64,000 nt of DNA, from contig JAVSML010025181.1 in the NCBI GenBank assembly GCA_038503035.1, forward strand, positions 186,001-250,000. Direction: 5' to 3'. A program made the position numbers and the translations under genes. Of the stretch, positions 48,901 through 60,900 are shown one piece after another (the first letter of the stretch is position 1; each line of letters starts with the position of its first letter). Below the pieces are notes generated by a model. The model was not told the origin of the DNA, made no database searches, and was given only the letters and a program-made list of their open reading frames with translations. This DNA comes from Crocodylus rhombifer (lineage: Eukaryota; Chordata; Crocodylia; Crocodylidae).

Positions 48901-51900
48901 TTGAAATCAGACTCTTGCGACTGATGTCAATGGATTAAAAAAAAAGTTCCCTGTGCCCCCACCAAAAAACAAACAGACAGAAACCTGACCTCTCTCTTTT
49001 AAAACTTTTGAAGTAATACAGATATAATACAGATATAAAATGCAAAATAAATGTTTAAAAAAGCAAAACAAAGACAAAAGTTTTTACTGCAAAAGGGAGA
49101 AATTCTAAAGATTTCATGAAGTGTGCTAGGGACTCTGCCGTTCCTGTTGATTTTATGTAAGAGGTGCTCGGATGGCTGATGGATGGGTGACTGTCAGTAT
49201 TCCTAAGATACAGAAAGGAGTAAGCATTAGCTGGATGCCAGCTACTATAACAATAAGTTTTCATTGTATTTATTAATACAGATGGATTTTGTGTACTGAT
49301 ATTTGGTTTCTTGTCCCAAGTTTATTAAGAAGTTTTAGGTCATTTTTTGGTGGATTTTAAATAAATCCCTAATATTTTTAGAAATGATATTGACTGATAT
49401 TTTCTTCTGTTTTCTGAGTCTTATTGGGAGAGGAGAGAAACCTGAGCTGTAGGAATGTTTTCCAATATCCTGTTTATAAAGTAGCTGCGGTGATATAGTT
49501 TTATTTACTAAACCAAAACTTGAATACAGAGATCATTAGACTTTTTTTCTTTCAATTTTGAAATGCCTTTGCTTCAAGCAAAGTAAATATGATAGGTGGT
49601 GTGGAACCAGTGAGAGAAAATATATGCTTTCCACTCGTCTTAAAACTGGCAAATTTACACAAGGAAACGGAAAAGGTTCATAGCAACAACTGGCCCTTCA
49701 AAACTGTAAATCTATAAAAAAAGTGGAACTGTTTCTGTGGTAACTGGTGTTGAAACTGAATATAAATATTGCATTGCATCACGAAGTTGGGAAAATATGG
49801 TAAGAAACAGGACGTGATCAAGAAGTCTGAGGATGATTGTATTCTTAAGAGAAAATAATGTTATTTTGCAGAAAAGAACTAGAAAGGAAATAATAGACAA
49901 TAAAGGAGCTGGTTAGAAAATTAATTTTTAAAAGCCCTCAGGAGAAGTAGTAGTAATGAGCTGAATTTAATTACACTTTTGAGGGAGTGTTAAGCAATGA
50001 ACTTCCAGAGAAATTGTACACATCATAACTTTACTTTGTGCTCTTTTAAAGGTAAATATAAAATGTTGGCTATACTGTGCTGTCTGTGTTTCACAAACTT
50101 ATTAAGTAGTACAAGAAAAGGATTACGTGATCTAGAAGAAGTTAAAAAAATTACAAGGAGAAAGATTTATATAAGATGCACAATAGAATATGAGACTGGA
50201 AGGGATCTCCTCAATTATCCAGTTTGTGCTGTACAGACAAACGCATGTTACTGTCATTGCAGAGGGTAATAATACTCAAAAGATTCCTGTTTATTTTGGT
50301 TCATGGCCTGCCCTGTGTACTGCTGATCACCCAGTTAAACTGATTGTGCATCTCATAACTACTGCGGCCTTGGCTTTACAGAGATTGATCATGATAAATA
50401 ACTTAATTTTCAACATGAATGATGATTCCTTTGGTTGAGCTCGAAATTTCTTGGCCACTGTGAAACCATAGACCTATTCCAGGTAGTTTCTGATACATGG
50501 CCAGCCACTCTCTAGGTTTGGGTTTTCAGATGGCATTGAAGACCATGGGAAAGGAATAATACTTTTGTCATAAGCTGGAGGGGTGATTGAAGTTTTCTTC
50601 GTTTTCATGGTTCAGCCTTCAAGGCTGTTGGAACTGAGGTGGTTTTAAATGCCTGAGAATATGACATAGCACAATAAACACACTTTTGTTGGTCATTACA
50701 TGAATTTGGTGTCCCCAAATATTTATAAGATGGCTCTCAAAGGTCCTTTTTCCTCAGTGGTGTTTAGGAGCTACCATTACGGACCAGAACTCATTTTTTA
50801 GGTGATATACAAACAGCAGACAAAAAGACCATTCTATTCTAAAGAGCTTGTTAGTCTAAATATAACTTTAAAGTAATTACAATTTTAGTTAATTTTGGGT
50901 TACTTTTACAAAGTCACTACAATACTTTTTCATGTCTCAGGGTTACCAGGGTATGGTTGATGGAGGTGACAACATTGTTGAAGTCTCTTGGGAAAGCGTA
51001 TCAAGTATCCTGCAAGTGGTAAGTACCATCAGAAATATACATTTTCATTTTAAATTAACCGGCAAGTTTTAGCTTAAAGATCATAGCTAATAATTTCAAA
51101 AGTAGTCAGTGAGTTTAACCTCCTCGCTTTCTAGATACCCACCTTGTGACATCTTTGAAAAGTCAGGTTTTACAGGAGATGAATACACAATACTTTTTTG
51201 AAATATGTTCTCTTTAAGGTGTATCACACTGGGGTGCACAAACTCCAGTCTCCAGATGTTCAAAATTAGGTGCCTAAGATTAGGCTTCTAAATATATATT
51301 TAGGAGTCTTTTTATATTTAAAAAAAGGGACATCAGGAGTCATTTTGTATTTAATAAACAAGTAAGGAGAATAGGGCCCCAGAAGCCTGAATAATACAAT
51401 GACTACTTCATAAGTTAAATGCTAGTTTATTCTTTTACATGATGGTATGGAAACTGCTCAACAAAAAACAGTAAGCACTTTAAAAAAATGTATATACAAA
51501 AAGATGTGGTATGATTGCATTATAAGTGAAAACTCAGATGAGCCCTTTATAACTAGGTCATTGTATGGCAATTGTACTGCTTTACTCTCTGCTGTATTTT
51601 TCTTTAAATAGCTATGATTCTAACTAACAAAGAAATGTAGGATGTTTCTGCCAGGCTGTTCTATTTTCCTTTATTTGATTTTAATTTTACTTTGCTGTCT
51701 CTATTCAATATAATTTTATTGAATTTTAAGGGAACATGTACATTTTCTTTCTCATTCAAGTATGGCTCCATATTAGCATTCTGCTGTGGGTTACACATGC
51801 ATCTTAAACACTTGAATTTGTTTGCTTATTCCCTGGTCCCCTTTCTAGTTTCCCTGTGGGTATAAATGGGGGGATGTAAACTTTCCATTCCTCAGTCCCT

Positions 51901-54900
51901 CTCAGCCACCCTTGCTTCATGATGGAGCTTCTGTTGTTTGCTTTAGTCTGTGGTATTTGCCTTACAACTCATCCTTTAAACTTGTTATTTATCTTGTAAG
52001 TTGTGTTCTAGTTTTTAGGTCTTGTTAGTTGTGTTCTATTCTTTTTTTTTTTTTTTAACCTCCCCTCTTCAGGTTTCTGTGTTTCTATGACCAAGTTTGA
52101 CCTGTACTATGTGCTTAGTCGAGACGAGTAGGCTTCACTGCTTTTCCTCTCACTATCATTTCACTGAAGCCTCAGCATTGCTTCCTCTGGGTTGCCTGGC
52201 TTCAAGCTCTGCCACACATGATAGAGCTGTTCCTGATACTGACCGGCATGTCAACTACCTCTGCTGCTTTAAACCATCTCCCTTTAAAGAAGACCTCTGG
52301 AGTGGCCAGACTTGGAGGGCTTGAGAATAAGATCACTGTTCCAGAATTCCTGATTCCTCGCCTTCCCTTTGCCCATCCTCTTCTGAGAATTCTTGGCCCC
52401 ATGCAGCTCTCAATAAAGGTCAGAGGCAGAAGCACTAAAACCTGATTTACGACACCTCCCATGCTGCATAATCAGAAGGATGACAAGCACCTTGAAATTT
52501 CCATTGGTACTCAGATGCTTCAGCATTGACACTCTATAGCAAACTTCTTTGGTACTGAGAAGTCTGGCTCTAAGACCCACACTTTCACCAAGATATGACA
52601 CACAGTAGTGTCCTCTTTCCATCCTGTCCTACTTTCCAGTAAGACTGGTGATACTTCACAATGCACAGTGAGTTTGTGATGAAATCAGGATCCAGCTTCA
52701 TTGGCTTTGGTGGCACTGGCTCACAAAACATCAGGGCTACTAGCACTGGCCCTGGCATGGAACCTGTGCCTAGTACTTGGTCACTTAGGCTCAGAGTGTT
52801 GAACTTCTGTTAATATGTGGGGAGTGGTAGTATCAGCCCCATACTCAGAGTGCACACCCCATGGTTTGGGTTTAGTGTCCATTTCCCAGCAGACTACCAT
52901 GGCTATGAGGGAGCATGGAGACCAGTACCACTGTCCAGAGTCAAGATATTCATTCTTGGCCTCAGAGGCTTCTCCTTCATCTTTAATCCTTACATTCAAT
53001 ACAAGAATACTTTCCTGATGCAGATGTTGAGGTGGAGGAATGGACAGGCCTCAAACTGTTGTTGTCCTGACAAAGTGATAGTTTCTTCAGCAGCCCCATT
53101 TATAGATTATTTCAACAGCTGCCATACCATATGAAACATGTGTCTCAAATCCCCAGGGAGACAGTTAAGATAAAGGTACTTTCTTAAGTGTTCACTTTCA
53201 GTGAGGTAGTTTAATTATTAAAGCCATCAAGGACCTTGCAGATGATGAGGAACTCTGCTATAAAACTCTTGGAAGACAGAGAAATGTTGCTAGATAACAC
53301 AGTGTTTTTTCTGTATACATACTATGCTCACATATGTAGTCGTTGCAGCTGCTAATGAAAAAATTAAAACTGTTCAGGAGCATCCTAAAGGATAAAGTAC
53401 TAAAAAGCTGAACATACTAGAGAAAGAATCATATTTTCCAGCCAGTCTTTAGTTTTGAGTGACAAGCTACCAGATGCTGCCTCTGCTCTGGTCTCATTTT
53501 TGGGGGTTTACAAATGCTTGTAGAGTAGTTACGTTCACACGCTCTCAAACATTACTGTGACTGATTTGACCTGCCAAAAAAGATTTGGTCCTCCCTGAGT
53601 CGCATCTGGACACTTCATAGAAAATATGGACAATCCTAAAATGTCATACAAAGAGAGAGAGAGATTGCCGTGACTGATGGCTCCCTTCTAGGGAGGAGAA
53701 CAACATGAACAACCTAAGATTTTCAGTGAGAAAAGTTCTGTAGTGGCATGGAGCTCAGTGAATTTGCTTGGCGTTCTCGCAGCACATCTTTGCATACCAT
53801 GTTCAGACGTTTTTATATCAATAGGCAGGAAGGAACAAGATCATATCTACAGTGCAGGGAAATGGACAGGCTCTAAAACTAATGCATTTTTCACTGGATT
53901 TACTTTTGACAGAGCATCATTATACATCTTTTGTCAGGACACCCTAGTGGACAGTTTCAGCAGGGACATCACCCTGAGCTAGGAATTGAAGATCAAGGAT
54001 TCTGTCCTATGAGACATTTTTCTCAGTCTGGGGTCACTTGAAGATGGACTTTTTTTGCTACTGCAGAAACACGCTGGTGCATGTTCTGTTATAGGGGAAG
54101 CCTTAGCCCTGTCATTGGATCAGGAAATTGTGTTTATACTTCTCTTTCATTCTACAAGCACTACTCTTGACTATGCAGTTCATTATCTGGTATCTGTCAT
54201 TCTAGTGTAATGTTGGTGTCAGCGGTGCTCAGCCATTTTTTTTTTTTTTTTGCAAGTTGCTCCAACCTTAAAATTGGAAATGGGCAGGTGGCTACATAGA
54301 AAAGCACAGCTAGAGCTCCACGTGTAATGAGCTCTCTGAGCTCACCAGTTCTTGGCATGGACTCTGGCTAGAGAGTTCACTATACATGCACAGCTCAGGC
54401 TGTTTTTTTCTGGGCTGAGCTCTGGCAGGAACCATGCTGATATGCTGGTGAGCTCAGACAGGGACATGATGTTGGGTGGCAAGTTGTTGATACAGGCTTT
54501 ATGGTTCTCACTTGATCTATGGATGACAGATTGAACAGCGCTGTTCTAGAGGAATTGTAGATTACAAGTAATTTTTCTAATGGCCAGTGAGACCATTTCT
54601 TGCAAGCGTCCCAGATTGGGAGACAAATTGACTTGTCTATGGACACACAAGATGTCAGTGTCAAGGCTAGCCTCTAAGGCTCCCAACTAACCGCTTTACC
54701 ACTGGCTAGTCTGCCTTTCTTTTATACAGTTGAACCTGTTAATTTCCTGCAGGTTCTGGTTTGTGTATCATTGCAGAGCCCTGGGATGGTGCTGTTGCTC
54801 TTCTGAGCTTGAATGCTTCTGCCACATATGTTGCCTATAGTGGCATGTGCACATGAACATACATATAGAGTTTTTCAAGACGTGCGTTAAGTAGCTCCTC

Positions 54901-57900
54901 ATTTCCTCCAGTTTAGTTTTCCTTCTGAAAAGAGAAGGAATGCTTATCTTTCACTTAACACAATCTCTTTCCTAATTTTGCAAGGTCTTAGTGTAGATCA
55001 CTTTACACACTATTTCTGTCGTGTCTGGTTACTTTTATAGCTGCTTGAAGTATAGACTTGTGCTCCTCTTCCTTTTCATGGAGACAGATTTCAAGACTCT
55101 CTCCGTGTCTACTTTTTTCTTACCATTATCTGCTTGCTGTGACTTGCAAAATGTATAGTTGGACCATGCCAAGAAATAGTTTGGAACAAAATCATCCGGG
55201 AATGAGGCAGACTGTTTGAGATGGTGAGACAATCTGAACCAATTCCAAACTTAAATTTGAATTGTGTGTGACTCAGATTACAGGGCAAAGAAACTGAAAT
55301 AATCTTCATATTTTCTGCCAAGAAAAAGCAAAACTTATGTACTTATGGTAATAGTACGTTGGAAATAAGCTAAAATGGTAATCAAGGAAAGAAAGCTTAT
55401 GCAAATACAGATATGCAGATTTTGCTGTCTATAAATCTGGACAGCAAATTCGTAATGGCAGAAGATGCAGATCATTTTGTCACCACTTTATTTTTTTACA
55501 CCTGAAGTATTTGTACATGAGTAAGGGGGGGTGTGAATTCCAGTTGAAAAAAATAAGTGTTTACATAGTACCGTATTGGTTATATACAGGGAAAGAGAAG
55601 GTGTAAGTGTTTTGATTTTTGTGTCTCCTCTTCTATGGAGAGAGTTCCTAACTCATGTCAATGGATAAAATTCTCATCAAATTACTGAAAATAAAAAAAT
55701 GTAGATCTAAAGACTATCAGACTATGAGAATCTTTCCATTACCATCAGCCTATTATGGAACAGGTCTTATTGAGTAATAGATGTTCATTTTAACAATTAA
55801 CCAAAGGCTCACAAGTTAATGGGGAAACTGAAGAAAAGCATCTCACCTACTTAATGAAGTAGGTTGCAACTTCTTCCTCAGAACTCCATAAAATTACAGT
55901 AAACGATAGTATGGGCCCTACGCCCATCTGTTCACAGTTGATGTTTTGCATATTTCTCAGTACTCCCTTGTTATAAGTGCATGTTCCACTATGTGAACAC
56001 ATTCAACTTTGGCCTTTACTGTTATAGTATTATCTTATTTTGAGTATTATAAATTATTCATATCAGATAAATTGAATGATAAGTAGTATTAGCTAGAACT
56101 GTTGTATGTTAGTGAAGTTTATCCAGCATCTATTGGAAATTCTTTTGAAAAATTTTCCATATTTACTGTACTTCTAATGTTCCTCTTTACTTACCATGTA
56201 GCTTAATGTGCATTTATCTGTTTTGAAAATAACTTCCCACAGGTTTGAGAACTCTTTAACGTTTTACCCATTGTAAAATTAATTATCATTACCAAGAAAA
56301 TCTGGAGGGTAAATTCAGTTAGATTAATTTCCTTTTTCCAGGGTGGAACAGTTATTGGGAGTGCACGCTGCAAGGCATTTCGTACCCGGGAAGGTCGTTT
56401 GCAAGCCGCTTACAATCTTGTTAAACGTGGAATCACTAACCTCTGTGTGATTGGTGGGGATGGAAGCCTAACAGGTGCTAATCTCTTCCGTGAAGAATGG
56501 AGTGGACTTTTAGAGGAACTGGCAGAAAGTGGTAAGTTTGCATCTTTTCAAAGATGTAGACCTCTTTAAGAAAATTATGTATCATTACATAAGCAAATTA
56601 CATTCATAGAACATTATTTAGATTACAAAATTAAGCACACGTAAATTAGCTGACTGTCCAACTGTACACATAAGTTTTTCTCCTTTGTGCAGTCTTCCTG
56701 GTTAAGTGCAGACAGTCAAAAGGCCTGAGGCAGAATCAATCTAAGCTACAAAGGTTTCTTTAAACTGCATAGATTGGACCGTTAGAGCACGGAGCTCACA
56801 TTTGCTTCTCGGTTGGGGGATGCAAGCAGAAGCCTGCACTGGCTGAGGCCAGAAAGCTGGGGTTACTCCCACGTGCCTCCCAGCTGCTGGACATTACCAA
56901 ATGCAGCCAGATGGCTGCACCATCCCTGATTGGCCATCAGGCACATGCCTCTCCCCACTACCCCGCTGCCCTGTCATCTGTCAGGCAGCTGTCAGCTGCC
57001 TCCCTGTAGTGGAGGGAGGTGTGCTTGCCCCACTTAGCAGGGTGGGGACTCAAGGGTTCACCGCAGGCGGGAGGAAAGGGGAGAGCAGGGCATGCAAACN
57101 NNNNNNNNNACCCTGTATTCCTGGTGGGTGGAACACATACTGTTCCTGCTCTGTCTCAAGCCCCAGGATCCTGTGCTGCAGCAGTTTCAGGAAGAGCTTG
57201 CAGAATTTCCCCCCAGCCCGCCAACAGAGCCAGCACTGAATTCCTGGCTGAAGCCGCCTCTTTGTAGGTGTGGGGGCATGGAGCCTTAGAGCTGCTGCAG
57301 CGCATGGTCCCGGGGCTCAAAAGAGGGGAGGGACACTCTGGACCCTGCACTGCAGTGGCTCTGGAAAGGGCTTGCAGGACTTTCTCCCCTTCAGCCAGTG
57401 CCAAATTCCTGGCTGAAGGGGAGAAAGTGCAGCACAGGGTTCAAAGTGCCCTTCCCTTGCCCTTTTATGAGCCCCAGGACCTTGCACTGCAGTAGCTTCA
57501 GCCAGGAATCCAATGCTAGCTCCAGGAGGAAAATCCCATGAGCCCTTCCCAGAGCTGCTGCAGTGCAGTGTCCTGGGGCTCAAGACAGGGCAGGGACACT
57601 CTGGGCTCTCAGGATTTTCTCCCCTGGAGCTAGCTCCAAATTCCTGGCTGAAGCTGCAATTCAGGGTCCTGGGGCTTGGACAGGACAAGCCAGAGATATT
57701 TTGGATCCTGCGCTGCAGTAGGAAGAGCTAACATGTTTCTCCTCGCCAGCGTCAGCCCTGAATTCCTGGCTGAAGCTTCATATCTGTAGATCTGGGGCTC
57801 CAATTCCTGGGGGTGGGGGGCAGCAATGCCCCCACAGCTGCAGAGAAGCAGCTTCAGCTAGGAATCGGGTGCTGGCTGGGGGTGCTCTGTGCCCCCCCAC

Positions 57901-60900
57901 ACCCCAGCCTAGGCCCCTGGCACCGCCTTCCCCCAGCAGCTTGTAAGCCCCACTCCCTCCACTCACCCCTCACCCTGCCCTGTCTACTGTTTGCCAGGGA
58001 GGGTTAGGAGGCCCAGACAAGTCTGATAATTTTGTTTTGTTGCCCACATTTAATGTTAGAATCCAAGTGGTAGCGCTGAAGCCATGAAAATGGGCTTGGA
58101 CAAGAGTTGTTTGCTCTTTGAAAAGAGCATTTATTGAGTATAGCAAGTTACAATATAAGCATAAGACAAGGGAACAACAGAAACTGTGCATAAATCTTAC
58201 ACAGTCCTGAGGACGAAGTGTTTTCCTGCAGCTGGCTAAGCACTCAGGAGTCTTTGGGGTTCACAGGTTTTTTTGCTTGCTTTTTTATGGATGGCTTGCA
58301 CCCCTCCTCCCTCTTTTCTGCTTTTTTTACCTTTTTTATAGGGTTTTCTTGTTTTTGTTACTTTTGTGGTTAAGTGTGGTTTTGTTTACAAAATGCCTAC
58401 TGATTACTTAAGCAGTGCCATCTTGTTGCAGTCCCTTGTTTACGTAGGTTATACACAAGTTACATTGTTGGGTCACACATAGGTATATATTCAATACTTT
58501 TTCCTTCTGCTATAAAATTGGTTAAAGGACCCAAAACTTTCAACTATGCCATACCATTTGCCACCAGTTTCATGTCATTAGAGCTGCCTTTTGTTAAAAT
58601 ATTTTTTTTATGGTTATTTCACTACAGGCAAGATTGATGAAGAGGCAGTTAAGAAATATGCTTACCTCAACATTGTGGGTATGGTTGGGTCCATTGATAA
58701 TGATTTCTGTGGTACTGATATGACCATAGGAACTGACTCAGCCTTGCACAGAATCATTGAAGTTGTGGATGCAATTATGACCACTGCCCAAAGGTAAATT
58801 GGTTAAAAAAGATACATTGGTAGGTATAAAAGTAAATGGCATTGAAATAAAGCAACTGATAACTTAAGAGAATGTGCTGTGGTGACTTCTGTCCTAAAAT
58901 GCAACAAGGCTTTATTTCTGTCCTGGGCATTTTGTGATCAGAGGATGTGAGTCAGACCAAACTTCCAAAATCGCTGGTGCCTTTGAAATACAAGCAAACA
59001 TGCACCAGGGACAAAGATTAGACTGCAAGTCTGTGTTACATTTAACCTCATATCTCCAGAAGCAAAAATGTGATAGTTCATCCATCAGACCATCACTTTA
59101 GTGTTAAAAGTGGTATTCTTTCTTTCTCCCCTCTACTCCAGCCTTTCCCTTTTTTAAGTACTTTGGGTTATATTCATTGTCAGGAAACTAAAGTGAAACT
59201 AATTTCCATGCAGAAGAGCAGCACAGAGCTCCATATATCACGTGCTTTCCGCATAAAAATGCAAACTTTGTAGCAGCTCTCTGCTTTTACAACTAAAGAA
59301 GTCCGAGGATTGGTGAGGGGGAAGTGGGATTCCTCTCTAGCCACGTGAAAATAAATGTATAGCTAGAACTCAGTTATGTTGTCACTTGGGTTGATATTTG
59401 GGTTGATTTGTGAGGTGTGTGCAGTAGCATGAAATAATGGACTGCTGCCAGAAAACCAAACTATAGCCAAGAGAACAGGAGTGCTAGAAGCTGGGCCCTT
59501 CCTTCATATTTCCTTTGCCAGGTAAAAAAAATGTTTGATCTAAATTTTATTCTTGACCAATAAGACAATGATATTACTTTACTAATTATCTGATAGTCAG
59601 CACATCTAATTACTGAAAGATAATTATATGTTACAGTATTTAAAGTGACATTGTTATGACCTCTACAATTTTATTTCACTTTGAATGAAGTCTTAGTTTC
59701 TTTGAAAAAAAAAAGCAGCCCTACAATAAGTTGTTTAAATATGTAGGAGAGAGAAAAAATATTGGTTTTATTTGTTGCCTTTATTCCTGTCACAAATTGT
59801 AGTCACCAGGCAACCATATTTCTTATTGACCAAAGCTTGTGTCTGGGTAATGTCTTATGACTGCTTACAGAGGTTTTTTTTAAAAATAGTGCTTTAATGG
59901 AAGCAGCAATACATTAGTTTGACCTGGCTCCATAGTGTCTGTATAGATTGGGTGCTTCACGGGACTTTTTGGTGCTTTTATCTAAAGCTGATTCAACCAG
60001 CTCTTAAATAGAAGCACCAAAAAATGCCCCCTAAAGTACCCAATCTATACAGACATTGGGCGAGCCAGGTCCAGCTAATGCGATGCCTCCTCTGGGCATG
60101 TGCTGGGTTGGCCACGGGAGTGCACTGAGTTTAAAGTAAAGCGCCGTGGTTTTTTTTTAAACATATGTAAGCAGCCACAAAACATAAAGGGTTTTAGGAA
60201 AGTTGTATTGATTGTTCTGAGTTGTTTTTTTCTTCTCTCTGTCTGTCCCATTAGACTAGAGATAATACTTTATTTCTGGTATACTTTGTGTTATTTTTAG
60301 TGTTTAACATTTCATTGATTTCAGTGGGATTTGGATTGGTGCTTTGAATTGCATTGATGTTTCTTTGTCATTTTATAGCCATCAGAGGACCTTTGTTCTG
60401 GAGGTTATGGGAAGACACTGTGGGTATGTACTGTTTTCACCAGTTAGTATCTAGAAAAATGTTATTTTAAAAAAATGTGAAACAGATTCGTAATTCCCTG
60501 CTTATTTGGATATTTTTTGTATGTGCTTACTAGGTATCTAGCTCTTGTGAGTGCCTTAGCTTGTGGTGCAGATTGGGTGTTCATTCCTGAATACCCCCCA
60601 GAAGAAGGATGGGAGGATAAGATGTGTTTTAAGCTGTCTGAGGTAATTTGTTACTTCATCTTGGACATTCAGCATGCTGAATAAACTGTTGTACCTGAGA
60701 AGTAGTACCTGCCAATTAAACAGCGTAGATCAAGTCCCATTCAATGAGATTTTTTGCTACTGGTTTCATCGGTGGCACTCTGGCCTAACTGAATCACTGT
60801 GTGATTCCCTCTAGGGCTGCCACAGCCCCTTTGCATTGCCACAACAGACCTGTTTTTGTTTTTTCTGTCTGACCACATATGGGCATTGCATTTCTACTGG

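Larger units (their letters stand above)
36010..50940 (+). other. PFKP intron 2 (14.9 kb)
   Basis: A phase-0 intron, GTTAGT to TCTCAG. It carries a Helitron-like element (38.3-39.2 kb), a short TIR element (41.3-41.8 kb), a CR1 3' fragment (42.6 kb), a MITE (43.6 kb), a hAT-like element (45.6-46.9 kb) and another TIR element (47.0-47.9 kb). The rest is AT-rich unique sequence. Confidence 0.9.
51019..56341 (+). other. PFKP intron 3 (5.3 kb)
   Basis: A phase-0 intron, GTAAGT to CTTTTTCCAG. The central part carries a decayed DIRS-like retroelement and a small hAT-like element. Both flanks are AT-rich with no recognisable feature. Confidence 0.9.

Noticed and set aside
53641..53680. GAGAGAGAGA stretch as a microsatellite
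   Set aside because: It is only about 12 bp long and lies within the DIRS-like remnant, too short to list as a repeat.
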